Positions 52,774 through 61,606 of a stretch of DNA of 64,000 nt are shown here, one piece after another (within the stretch, counting starts at the first letter, position 1; every line of letters starts with the position of its first letter). Under the pieces are notes generated by a model. The model was not told the origin of the DNA, made no database searches, and was given only the letters and a program-made list of their open reading frames with translations. Location: assembly GCF_001598335.1 (NCBI RefSeq), contig NZ_BCYT01000006.1, positions 124,001 through 188,000 on the forward strand, read 5' to 3'. The DNA is from Sphingobium abikonense NBRC 16140. Its GTDB lineage: Bacteria; Pseudomonadota; Alphaproteobacteria; Sphingomonadales; Sphingomonadaceae. The translations under genes were made by a program, and so were the position numbers.

Positions 52774-53177
52774 GGAGCTTAGGTTCGCGCGAAATGTCAG
52801 TGACGCTTGCCGTCCGATCCATCGCCCTGATGCGAAAATGGGCAAATCAATTGATTTATCCGCAGCGCATCCTGCGCGCCCGATGCGAACAGCCCGAAGA
52901 GCCAATCCAGAAATCGTGCCATTAAAAGCATGATCCTCTCCGTCATTCTTATGGCTCGATGATATCATATGACGCCCTGATGAAAAGAGATTGGGCGCGA
53001 CGCGACGCAAATGATACGGCACAGTACGATATGGGTGACTTTCCGCGCGATCGGGACGCGCAACCTTATGCGGGATCGCATCAACCAGGCCCCAATCTTC
53101 AGAGTGGCATGATCGAATGAACGCCGCCAACTGACAAACAGACCATTCGACCTGGCTGGCTTCAGGCGCTCGGATAT

Positions 53178-54542
53178 TTACTGGTCCGCGCCGATGACGC
53201 GGTAGAGCAGGATGCGGTTGGTGATGAGCGCCAGGTCCGTGGCAATCGCCGATTGCCGCGCATTATAGAGGGATCGCTGGCTGGTGAGCGCCGTCAGGAA
53301 GGTGTCGATCCCGGCGCGATAGCGCTGTTCGGCGAGATCATAGGCCTGGGCATTCGCCGTTACGAGCCGCCGCTGCGCCGCCTGCTGCGCGTCGATCGTT
53401 CCGGCGCGCGCCAATCCGTCCGCCACTTCCTGAAACGCCGTCTGGATCGCCTTTTCATATTGCGCGAGATACAGGTCGCGCTGCGCCTTGCTATAGTCCA
53501 GATTGCCGCGATTGGGACCACCGAAGATCGGCAGGCTGGCCGACGGGCTGGCCGACCAGCCAAAGGCGTTTCCGCTGAACAGCGAGGACAAGGCGGTGCT
53601 CGCCACGCCGATCGCCGATGTCAGGCTGATCGTCGGGAACATCGCCGCGCGCGCCGCGCCGACATCGGCATTGGCGGCCTTTAGCTGATGTTCGGCCTGA
53701 AGGACATCGGGTCGCTGGAGCAATATGTCCGATGACAGGCCGGCGGGCACGCGCGCAATGCCGGGGATCAGGCTGTCGAGCGACTGGGGCAGCAGCGCGT
53801 CCTCCACCGGCGCACCGACCAGCAGGTCCAGTGCATTGCGGTCCTGCGCTACCTGCGTCACGGTGGCGGCGACATCGGATGCGGCTTGCTCCACGATGGT
53901 TTCGGCCTGATGCACGTCGAGCTTCCCGGCCAGTCCGGCGGCGTTCAGGGACCGGGTGAGGTCTAGTGTTCGCTGCGCGCTGGCCTGCGTCTGCCGCGCC
54001 AGCGCCAGCAGGTCCCGATCCGCCGCCAGCGTGGCATAGGCGCTGGCGGTTTCCGCGATCAGCGCGATGCGGGTCGAACGCGCCCCTTCCTCCGTCGCCA
54101 GATAGGATTCCAGCGCGGCCTGCGTCAGGCTGCGGACCCGGCCGAACAGGTCGATCTCGAACGCGCTGAAGCCGATGTCGGCGCTGTAGTTGTCCAACCG
54201 GGCGTCATTGCGCTGGCTGATGCTGGCGCTTGCGTCTGCCGTGACGGTAGGCAGCTGCGCGGCGCGCTGGACGCGATACTGTGCGCGGGCCGACTGCACA
54301 TTGGCGATGGCGGCGCGCAAATCCCGATTATTGGCGAGCGCGCGGTCGATGATGGTACGCAGGCGCGGGTCCTGCACCAGCTGCGTCCAGGGAAGGCCCG
54401 CGCGCGTTCCGTCGGGTTGGGGCGCATAGGCTTCGCCCTGCGGCAAGGCGGCAGGGATGGGCGCAGCCGGCCGCTTATAAGCGGGCGTCATCGAACATCC
54501 TGCCAGCAGAAGGGTGGTGATGCCGAACAAGGCGCGGGTCAT
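53178..54542 (-). CDS. RND efflux outer-membrane lipoprotein (NodT/OprM family)
   Basis: A 454-residue TolC-like outer-membrane channel. The signal MTRALFGITTLLLAGC is a lipobox ending in the acylated Cys. Two OEP repeats follow; visible are PWTQLVQDPRLRTIIDRALANNRDLRAAIANVQSAR-type helices and RAAMFPTISLTSAIG, LFSGNAFGWSASPSASLPIFGG, and a C-terminal AEQRYRAGIDTFLTALTSQRSLYNA. Its ATG overlaps the pump stop by 4 nt, so the tripartite system is produced together. Antibiotic or solvent export is family-level inference. Confidence 0.93.
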   Translation of the reverse strand: MTRALFGITTLLLAGCSMTPAYKRPAAPIPAALPQGEAYAPQPDGTRAGLPWTQLVQDPRLRTIIDRALANNRDLRAAIANVQSARAQYRVQRAAQLPTVTADASASISQRNDARLDNYSADIGFSAFEIDLFGRVRSLTQAALESYLATEEGARSTRIALIAETASAYATLAADRDLLALARQTQASAQRTLDLTRSLNAAGLAGKLDVHQAETIVEQAASDVAATVTQVAQDRNALDLLVGAPVEDALLPQSLDSLIPGIARVPAGLSSDILLQRPDVLQAEHQLKAANADVGAARAAMFPTISLTSAIGVASTALSSLFSGNAFGWSASPSASLPIFGGPNRGNLDYSKAQRDLYLAQYEKAIQTAFQEVADGLARAGTIDAQQAAQRRLVTANAQAYDLAEQRYRAGIDTFLTALTSQRSLYNARQSAIATDLALITNRILLYRVIGADQ

Positions 54543-57500
54543 GCCATGGCCTCCGTTCCAGCGGCGGGGCCGGCGGGCTTGTCCTTGCCGAACAGGCGCA
54601 GGATCGTGACGAAGAAGAGGGGTACGAGGAAGATCGCCAGCAGCGTCGCGGTCGTCATGCCGCCGATCACCGCGGTGCCGATGGCGACGCGGCTTTGCGC
54701 GCCGGCCCCTGTCGCTATCGCCAGCGGCACCACGCCCGCGATAAAGGCCAGGCTGGTCATCAGGATCGGGCGAAAGCGCAACCGCGCGGCTTCCAGCGCC
54801 GCGTCCCAGGCATTTTTGCCCTGATGATGGGCAAGCTCGGCAAATTCGACGATCAGGATGGCATTTTTGGCGGCTAGGCCCATGGTCGTGAGCAGACCGA
54901 CCTGGAAGAAGATATTGTTTTCCAGGCCCCGTGCCCAGACGGCGATGACCGCGCCGACAAGGCCCAGCGGGATGACCAGCAGGACCGCGAGCGGGATCGA
55001 CCAGCTTTCATACAGGGCCGCAAGGCAGAGGAAGACGACGAGCACCGAAAGGCCATAGAGCAAAGGCGCCTGCCCGCCCGACAGCTGTTCCTGATAGGAT
55101 AGGCCGCTCCACGCATAGCTGGTGCCGGAAGGCAGTTGCTTTTGCAGTTCAACGATCCGGTCCATCGCCTCGCCCGAACTCGCGCCTGCGGCGGCCTGTC
55201 CCTGGATCTCGAAGGACGACAGACCGTTGAACCGCGACACGGACGTCGGCCCCATCACCCAATGGGTCGTGGCAAAGGCGGAAAAAGGCACCATTTCACC
55301 CGTCGCGCTCTGGCGCACCATCCACTTGTCGAGATCGTCGGGCAGCGCGCGATAAGGGGCATCGGCCTGCATGTAGACGCGCTTCACGCGTCCGCGATCA
55401 ATGAAGTCATTGATATAAGTGCTGCCCCAGGCGGAGGAGAGCACATTGTCGACGCTGGACTGGGTGAGCCCCAAAACCGCCAGTTTTTCGGAGTCGATAT
55501 CGACCTGAAGCTGCGGCGTATCCTCCAGCGTGGCGGCGCGCACGCCCGACAGGATCGGGTCGTTCGCGGCGGCGGCGATCAACTGGTTGCGCAGCGCCAG
55601 GAACCGGTCGCGGCTCAGTCCACCGCTGTTGAGCAGTTCGAAGGTGAAGCCGTTGGATTGGCCAAGACCGCGAATGGCGGGCGGCGTCATCGCCAGCACC
55701 TTCGCATCGCGGATTGCGCCGAGCTGTTTGTTGGCACGCTGGGCGATGGCGCTGGCGGAATTGGCGCTGCCCTTGCGATCATCCCACGGGGCAAGGTTGA
55801 TGAAGCCCTGCGCCACATTCTCCCCCTGACCCTGGAAACTGAAGCCGGTGAGGATGAAGGCGAAGGCGACATTGTCCTTTTCGTCATTCATGAAATATTG
55901 CCGCAGCTGTTCGGCCGCGACCGCCGTGCGGCTGGACTTCGCGCCGGCTGGCAGCGACACCTGCGCCATGACCTGTCCCTGATCCTCGACCGGCAGGAAG
56001 CTGGTGGGCAGGCGGGTGAACAGCAGCGCCAGCACCGCCAGGATCACTACATAGGCGCCCCAGAACAGCATGCGCTTGCCCAGCACCTGCTCGGTCCGGC
56101 GGACATAGCCATGGGTCAGGCGATCGAACCAGCGGTTGAACTTGCCCGCCCAGCCGCGGCCCCGCTGGTCATGCGCCGACGCCTTGAGCAAGGTGGCGCA
56201 CAGCGCTGGCGACAGGATCAGCGCGACCAGCACTGACAATAGCATTGACGATACGATGGTGATGGAAAACTGGCGATAAATGACGCCGGTCGACCCGCCG
56301 AAAAAGGCCATGGGCAACAGGACGGCGGACAGAACCAGAGCGATGCCGACTAGCGCGCCACCAATTTCCCCCATCGACTTGATGGTCGCGTCGCGCGGGG
56401 AAAGCCCTTCTTCCTCCATCAGTCGCTCGACATTTTCCACCACCACAATGGCGTCATCGACCAGCAGGCCGATCGAAAGCACCATGCCGAACAGGGTCAG
56501 CGTGTTGATGGAATAGCCGAACAGGGCAAGGATGCCGAAGGTGCCGAGCAATACGACCGGCACGGCGATGGCGGGCACCAGCGTCGCGCGCCAGCTTTGC
56601 AGGAACAGGAACATCACGACGACCACGAGCACCACAGCCTCGATCAGCGTGTGGATGACTTCGTCGACCGACAGCTGGATGAAGGGCGTGGTGTCGCGCG
56701 GATAGACGACCTTGTAGCCATGGGGCAGGTTGGCCGACAGGTCGGCGACCTTGGCCTTCACCAGTTCAGCGGTCTTGAGCGCATCCGCGCCCGGCGCCAG
56801 CTGCAATGCCATGCCGGATGCCGGATGACCGTTCAGCCGGGCCGAGGTCGTATAGCTTTCATTGCCCAGTTCCACCCGCGCCACGTCGGACAGATGGATC
56901 ACCGACCCGTCCGACTGCGTCTTGACAATGATATTGCGGAATTGTTCGGGGGTTTGCAGCCGCGAGCGCGCGCGGACGGTGGCGTTCAGCTGTTGGCCTT
57001 CGGGTGCGGGATCAGCGCCGATCTGACCCGCCGATACCTCGACATTCTGGGACTGGATGGCGCTCTGCACGTCTGATGGCATCAGCTTGACGGTCGCCAG
57101 CTTGAACGGATCGAGCCAGATGCGCATCGCATATTGCGACCCAAAAACCTGGGTCGCGCCGATGCCGTCGATCCGCGCGATCGGGTCCTGGAAATTATTG
57201 ACCAGATAGTCCGCGACATCGGCCTGCGTGACCGTGTCGGTTTCGTCATAGAGGCCAACGACCAGCAGGAAGTCGGTCTGCTGCTTGGTGACGGTCAGAC
57301 CCTGTTGCTGCACCGCATTGGGCAGGCGGCTGAGCGCTTGCTGCACCTTGTTCTGTACCTGCACCTGCGCGGTGTCGGGGTCGGTGCCCTTCTGGAAGGT
57401 GACGGTGATCCGCGCCTGCCCATTGTTGGTGGAGGAGGACGAAAAATACATGAGGCCGTCAATGCCGGTCAGCTGCTGCTCGATGACCTGCGTGACGCTG

Positions 57501-57679
57501 GTTTCCACGGTTTCGGCGTTGGCGCCGGGATAGGTGGCGCTGATGCCGACGGCGGGCGGGGCAATGTCGGGATATTGCGCGATGGGGAGCGACAGCATCG
57601 CGCCCAAACCCGCCAGCATGATGCCGATGGCGATGACCCAGGCGAAGATCGGCCGGTCGATGAAATAACGACTGAGCAT
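54539..57679 (-). CDS. RND multidrug efflux pump, inner-membrane permease (HAE1, AcrB/MexB-like)
   Basis: A 1046-residue proton-driven exporter with the full AcrB layout: N-terminal MLSRYFIDRPIFAWVIAIGI, two periplasmic loops, 12 membrane helices and a C-terminal VPLFFVTILRLFG. The proton-relay Asp-Asp pair is present in TM4 (SIGLLVDDAIVVVENVERLM), as is the GLAAKNAILIVEFAE motif in the second half and the porter segment DTAQVQVQNKVQQA. It is 7 nt downstream of the adaptor gene. Substrates unknown. Confidence 0.96.
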   Translation of the reverse strand: MLSRYFIDRPIFAWVIAIGIMLAGLGAMLSLPIAQYPDIAPPAVGISATYPGANAETVETSVTQVIEQQLTGIDGLMYFSSSSTNNGQARITVTFQKGTDPDTAQVQVQNKVQQALSRLPNAVQQQGLTVTKQQTDFLLVVGLYDETDTVTQADVADYLVNNFQDPIARIDGIGATQVFGSQYAMRIWLDPFKLATVKLMPSDVQSAIQSQNVEVSAGQIGADPAPEGQQLNATVRARSRLQTPEQFRNIIVKTQSDGSVIHLSDVARVELGNESYTTSARLNGHPASGMALQLAPGADALKTAELVKAKVADLSANLPHGYKVVYPRDTTPFIQLSVDEVIHTLIEAVVLVVVVMFLFLQSWRATLVPAIAVPVVLLGTFGILALFGYSINTLTLFGMVLSIGLLVDDAIVVVENVERLMEEEGLSPRDATIKSMGEIGGALVGIALVLSAVLLPMAFFGGSTGVIYRQFSITIVSSMLLSVLVALILSPALCATLLKASAHDQRGRGWAGKFNRWFDRLTHGYVRRTEQVLGKRMLFWGAYVVILAVLALLFTRLPTSFLPVEDQGQVMAQVSLPAGAKSSRTAVAAEQLRQYFMNDEKDNVAFAFILTGFSFQGQGENVAQGFINLAPWDDRKGSANSASAIAQRANKQLGAIRDAKVLAMTPPAIRGLGQSNGFTFELLNSGGLSRDRFLALRNQLIAAAANDPILSGVRAATLEDTPQLQVDIDSEKLAVLGLTQSSVDNVLSSAWGSTYINDFIDRGRVKRVYMQADAPYRALPDDLDKWMVRQSATGEMVPFSAFATTHWVMGPTSVSRFNGLSSFEIQGQAAAGASSGEAMDRIVELQKQLPSGTSYAWSGLSYQEQLSGGQAPLLYGLSVLVVFLCLAALYESWSIPLAVLLVIPLGLVGAVIAVWARGLENNIFFQVGLLTTMGLAAKNAILIVEFAELAHHQGKNAWDAALEAARLRFRPILMTSLAFIAGVVPLAIATGAGAQSRVAIGTAVIGGMTTATLLAIFLVPLFFVTILRLFGKDKPAGPAAGTEAMA

Positions 57680-57686
57680 GACGGCC

Positions 57687-58841
57687 CTATTTCACGCTGG
57701 CCGGCACGGGCTTCACCAAGGCGTCGGGCTGCACCTTGTCCGTGCCTTCGACGATCAGCCGGTCGCCCGCCTTCAACCCTGCGGTAATCAGCCATTTGTC
57801 GCCGATCGCCTGCGCCGCCGTCACAGTGCGCTGCTGAACCTTGTTGTCCGCGGCGACGACCAGAGCGGTCGCATTGCCCTTCGCGTCGCGCGCAATCCCC
57901 TGCTGCGGCGCCAATATCGCGTTGGGGACGACAGATTGCGGCGCGACCACGCGCACGAACATGCCGGGCAGCAGCAGGCCGTCGGGATTGGGGAAGCGCG
58001 CGCGCAGTGTCACCGTGCCGCTGTCGGGATCGACGATCGGTTCGGCGAATTCGATGCGGCCCTCCAGCGGATAGTCGCTGCCATCGTCCAGTTTCAGCCG
58101 GATCGTCGCGCTGGCGGGCAGCGTCTTGCCCGACGCTAACGACCGGCGCAGCGCCAGCAATTGCGCGCTGGATTGCGTCACATCGACATAAATGGGGTCC
58201 AGTTGCTGGATCGTGGTCAGCGGATCGGCCTGGCTGGCAGTGACCAGCGCGCCGGGCGTGAAAAGCGTGCGGCCGGCGCGCCCGCTGATCGGCGCGCGCA
58301 CCAGCGTGAATTCCAGATTGACGTTGCTTGTCTGCAGCGTGGCGCGCGCCTGCTGCACCGCCGCCTGCGCCTGACGCGCGGTGGCGATCACGTCATCCCG
58401 GTCCTGCGCGCTGACTGCTTCGGTGTCGCCCAGACTGCGATAACGCTGCGCCTTGGCCTGCGCGGCGGCGGCGGTGGCCTGTGCGCTGGCAAGCGTGGCG
58501 AGCGCCTCGTCGCGCGATGCGCGATAAAGGCGCTGGTCGATCTGGTAGAGCGGCTGGCCGGCGCTCACCAGCGCGCCTTCGGTGAAGAGGCGTTTCTGGA
58601 TGATGCCAGACACTTGCGGCCGCACTTGCGACATCAGCGTGGACACCGTGCGGCCAGGCAGTTCGCTGGCCACCGTCACATTTTGCGTCGTCAGCGTGAC
58701 CACGCCGACCTCCACCGGTCCCTTTTTCGGGGCCTTTTCCTGACTGCATGCGGCCAGCATCATCATCAGGGCAATCGGTGCGACCCGAAGGCCATGGGAT
58801 CGTGCGGAGGTCGGCATGGATCGGCTGTCGTTCCTTGGCAT
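57687..58841 (-). CDS. RND efflux periplasmic adaptor (MexA/AcrA family) lipoprotein
   Basis: A 384-residue membrane fusion protein. The signal ends in a lipobox (APIALMMMLAAC), predicting an inner-membrane lipoprotein. Beta-barrel and lipoyl parts flank a coiled-coil hairpin (ATAAAAQAKAQRYRSLGDTEAVSAQD; QAAVQQARATLQTSNVNLEF), with TLVRAPISGRAGRTLFTPGALV as the second lipoyl half. AGGAG is 12 nt before the chosen ATG; a second ATG eight codons later is possible. It is the first gene of the efflux operon and divergent from an OmpR-type response regulator. Confidence 0.93.
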   Translation of the reverse strand: MPRNDSRSMPTSARSHGLRVAPIALMMMLAACSQEKAPKKGPVEVGVVTLTTQNVTVASELPGRTVSTLMSQVRPQVSGIIQKRLFTEGALVSAGQPLYQIDQRLYRASRDEALATLASAQATAAAAQAKAQRYRSLGDTEAVSAQDRDDVIATARQAQAAVQQARATLQTSNVNLEFTLVRAPISGRAGRTLFTPGALVTASQADPLTTIQQLDPIYVDVTQSSAQLLALRRSLASGKTLPASATIRLKLDDGSDYPLEGRIEFAEPIVDPDSGTVTLRARFPNPDGLLLPGMFVRVVAPQSVVPNAILAPQQGIARDAKGNATALVVAADNKVQQRTVTAAQAIGDKWLITAGLKAGDRLIVEGTDKVQPDALVKPVPASVK

Positions 58842-59185
58842 CGGCGTTACGGGCTCCTGCGATGCCGCCGGTCGGAAACAGGGGGATGATCGGGCGCGCA
58901 GGGGGGAAGGGTGGGGGCGCGCGCCTGGTCGATCAGGCCTGTCCGTTCGGTTTTTCCGGCCGCATCAGCGGCGAGGGGTCATCGCAGAAGCTCCGCTTTG
59001 CGTCGGCCACAGGGGGTCGGCCGACCGCATCCTCTTCGGGAGTTTGCACGTCACGTCATAGTGGGACTTGTTTTCGCTTGCGCTCCAACTGTTGCAGCCC
59101 CGTGCCCCTTCGTATCCCTTTGTATCAGCCTGTATCGCGCGCGAAGAAGCGCAGACTTTGCCGGGATCACGCGGTAGGAAAGGGC
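58842..59185. other. Divergent intergenic region between efflux operon and two-component system
   Basis: 344 nt without a gene. It holds the response regulator's direct-repeat box near its right end; the left 250 nt are GC-rich and show no further element I can support. Confidence 0.5.
59111..59136 (+). promoter_or_regulatory. Triple direct repeat (C/T)GTATC with 10-bp period, OmpR-type box
   Basis: CGTATC, TGTATC and TGTATC start at 59111, 59121 and 59131. Direct repeats with about one helical turn spacing are the usual binding sites of OmpR/PhoB regulators. The box is 50 bp before the response regulator ATG, suited to autoregulation. Confidence 0.65.
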
Positions 59186-59914
59186 ATGCTGGACTCAATC
59201 CCTGCCCGCCCGGCCACCGTGCTGGTGGTCGACGACGACGCGGATATCCGTGACCTCATCATTGGTCAGCTGCATCAGGAAAATTATCGCCTGCTGGCCG
59301 CCGCCAGCCTGGCCGATCTGCGCCGCACGCTGAAGGAGGAGGCGGTGGACCTGATCGTCCTCGATCTCAACCTGCCCGATGGCGACGGGTTGATGCTGTG
59401 CCGCGAATTGCGCGCTGAGGGGACGGAGGTGCAGATCATCATGGTGACGGCGCGCGGCAGCGCGATAGACCGGGTGCTGGGGCTGGAACTGGGTGCGGAC
59501 GATTATCTCACCAAGCCGTTCGAGCCGCGCGAATTGCTGGTGCGCATCCGCAACCTGTTGCGACGCGGGCGCAATGAGCCGGCGGCGCGTCCGGCTGCCG
59601 CGCGCTTCACCCGCTTCGGCCCTTGGCGACTGGATTTGCAACAGCGGCGACTGGTCGCGCCCGACGACAGTCTGGTGATGCTTTCCTCCGCCGAATTCCG
59701 GCTGCTGTCCCGGTTCATCGAGGAACCCAATGTCGTGCTGTCGCGCGAGACCTTGGTGCCCGAACGGCGCGCGACCGCCGCTTTCGACCGGTCGATCGAT
59801 TTGCAGGTCAGCCGCCTGCGTCAAAAGCTGGCGACGGTGCCGGGCGGGGACGAACTGATCCTGACGGTCCGGGGCGAAGGCTATGTGCTTGCCAGCGCGG
59901 TGGAGCAGCTATGA
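59186..59914 (+). CDS. OmpR/PhoB family response regulator
   Basis: A 242-residue two-domain regulator: receiver (about 10-125; VLVVDDDADIRD acidic pocket, acceptor Asp60 in LIVLDLNLPDGDG, Thr/Lys in MVTARGS and LTKPFEPRELL) and a C-terminal winged helix (about 150-235; LSSAEFRLLSRFIEEPNVVLSRE, SIDLQVSRLRQKL). ATG at 59186 follows GGAAAGG; an open frame of 146 residues upstream is GC-rich noise. It overlaps the sensor kinase start by 4 nt and may control the divergent efflux operon as well as itself. Confidence 0.94.
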   Translation: MLDSIPARPATVLVVDDDADIRDLIIGQLHQENYRLLAAASLADLRRTLKEEAVDLIVLDLNLPDGDGLMLCRELRAEGTEVQIIMVTARGSAIDRVLGLELGADDYLTKPFEPRELLVRIRNLLRRGRNEPAARPAAARFTRFGPWRLDLQQRRLVAPDDSLVMLSSAEFRLLSRFIEEPNVVLSRETLVPERRATAAFDRSIDLQVSRLRQKLATVPGGDELILTVRGEGYVLASAVEQL

Positions 59915-61275
59915 CGGGCATGCGGCCTGTGGAGCGAATCCGTGCCTTTTTCGGGACGATGGCGGGGCAGATTTTCCTGATCCTGACGCTCGGCATGTCG
60001 GTGGCCGCGATCATCGCCCTGCTGGTCGCGGAACAGGCGCGGCATCATGATTTCGAACGGGTACGGCGCGCGCGGGTAGTGGCGAGCGCGGTCGACATCG
60101 CCGACCGGCTGCAACGCGATCCCGCCCGCGTAGAGGTGATGATGGCCAACCACCGCATCATCGGCGCGGCTATGGCGCCGGCCGGGGTAGCGCTCAGCGA
60201 CACGGATACCGAACTGGAATCGATCCTGACCGAACGGCTCGGCAGGCGTTCGCAGCCCGAAGCGGGGCAGGTGCCGGCCGGCCTGTGCTTTCCCAGCGGC
60301 AACAAGGAACGCGCGGCCGGCGTGATCGACGCGCCGCGCCCGGATTGCTGGATCGTGCGCTTCACCGATGTGCGTGGCGCGCGGCGCGCCATGGCCTTGA
60401 GCTTCCCCCGGCTGGTCAAACCGCCCAGCACCATCTTCAATCCGGCCTATTTGCTGGTCATCATCGCAGCGTCGGCGGGGCTGGCGATCCTGGTCGCGCG
60501 GTCGGTGGCCGAGCCGCTACGGCGGCTGGAGCGCGCGGCCGAAGCCTTCTCGCTGTCGCTCGACCCTGAAGAAATTCCCGAGCGCGGCCCGGAGGAGGTG
60601 CGCGCCGCTTTGTTTACCTTCAACCTGATGCAACGCCGGGCGCGGGCGGGCTTTGCCGAACGCACGCAGTTGCTGGCGGCGATCAGCCATGATCTCCAGA
60701 CGCCGCTGACCCGCATGCGGCTGCGGCTGGAACTGGTCGACAATGTCGAACTTCGCGAACGGCTGCTGGCCGATCATCAGGCAATGCTGACGCTGGTGCG
60801 CGAAGGGTTGGACTTGGCGAGCAGCACCGAATCGCGCGAAGAATGGTCGGTCATCGACATCGATTCCCTGCTCGCCAGCATGGCCGAGGATGCCGAGGAT
60901 CTGGGCGCGCCCGTGCGGTTCGTAAGCGGATGTGGCGGCACGGTGCGGGTGAAGCCCAATGCGCTTACGCGCTGCATCTCCAACCTGGTGGACAATGGCG
61001 TCAAATATGGCGGCAGCGCGGACATCAGCTGCACGCGCGCAAACGGCCGGCTGATGATCCATGTGCGCGACCATGGCCCCGGCATCCCCGCCGACCAGAT
61101 CGACCAGATGTTCGAACCCTTCACACGTGGGCCGAGCGGTCAGCCGGGCGGGCGGCATGGCACGGGCATTGGCCTCACCATCGCGCGGTCGCTGGCGATG
61201 AGTTTCGAGGCGTCGGTGCGCTTGCGCAATGCGCCCGAAGGCGGGGTTGTCGCCACTATCGACATGAAGGGATAA
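59911..61275 (+). CDS. Membrane sensor histidine kinase
   Basis: A 454-residue kinase with two membrane helices (about 19-41 and 178-198) around a periplasmic sensor of about 135 residues that has no recognised fold. HAMP (EPLRRLERAAEAFSLSLDPE) leads into HisKA with His260 in LLAAISHDLQTPLTRMRLRLEL and a HATPase with NLVDNGVKYGG, DHGPGIP and GTGIGLTIARSLA. A pair of Cys residues sits in the sensor part (near 126 and 146). The ATG overlaps the regulator stop, so both are co-produced. Signal unknown; antimicrobials or envelope stress would fit the neighbouring pump. Confidence 0.93.
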   Translation: MTGMRPVERIRAFFGTMAGQIFLILTLGMSVAAIIALLVAEQARHHDFERVRRARVVASAVDIADRLQRDPARVEVMMANHRIIGAAMAPAGVALSDTDTELESILTERLGRRSQPEAGQVPAGLCFPSGNKERAAGVIDAPRPDCWIVRFTDVRGARRAMALSFPRLVKPPSTIFNPAYLLVIIAASAGLAILVARSVAEPLRRLERAAEAFSLSLDPEEIPERGPEEVRAALFTFNLMQRRARAGFAERTQLLAAISHDLQTPLTRMRLRLELVDNVELRERLLADHQAMLTLVREGLDLASSTESREEWSVIDIDSLLASMAEDAEDLGAPVRFVSGCGGTVRVKPNALTRCISNLVDNGVKYGGSADISCTRANGRLMIHVRDHGPGIPADQIDQMFEPFTRGPSGQPGGRHGTGIGLTIARSLAMSFEASVRLRNAPEGGVVATIDMKG

Positions 61276-61279
61276 GGCG

Positions 61280-61606
61280 TCAGGCGCCGGTCATGATCCC
61301 AAGGATGACGATCGCGATCGCGCCGCCTAGACCCTGCACCAGCCATCGCGGCCGGTAGCTGAGGCCAAGCAGCAGCAGTCCGCCGACCAGCGGCAGCAGC
61401 CCGATCCAGCTGACCAGCCCGATACCCCCCTGCCAATGTGGCAGCATCGCGATCAGGGAGCAAAGGATCAGCAACCAGCCGCCGGGGGCGAGCAGCGACG
61501 CAGCCGCTTGCTGGTGCCAGGGGCCGGCAAGCGCGCGTTGGTGCCGGTTCATGCTCGCGGCCAGTGCGAACAGCCCCAGATAGAGAAAGCCCGCCGCCGC
61601 GATCAT
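61280..61606 (-). CDS. DUF3325 domain membrane protein
   Basis: A 108-residue protein with three to four hydrophobic helices (IAAAGFLYLGLFALAASM at the N terminus; LVSWIGLLPLVGGLLLLGLSY; GGAIAIVILGIM), fitting DUF3325. Such genes accompany PepSY-TM and DUF3649 genes in iron-siderophore uptake loci. It overlaps the PepSY stop by 4 nt and converges on the sensor kinase with only 4 nt between stops. Exact role unknown. Confidence 0.8.
   Translation of the reverse strand: MIAAAGFLYLGLFALAASMNRHQRALAGPWHQQAAASLLAPGGWLLILCSLIAMLPHWQGGIGLVSWIGLLPLVGGLLLLGLSYRPRWLVQGLGGAIAIVILGIMTGA

Larger units (their letters stand above)
52581..53177. other. 597-nt region without a protein gene
   Basis: Contains an inverted repeat GGTTGCA-N21-TGCAACC (52621-52655), a candidate small RNA and its strong terminator, and about 400 nt towards the efflux operon with no supportable gene. 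The open frames here lack ribosome sites and coding-like composition. Confidence 0.5.

Noticed and set aside
52771..53130. 119-residue minus-strand frame in the gap before the efflux operon
   Set aside because: No ribosome site, no recognisable domain, and it overlaps the terminator.
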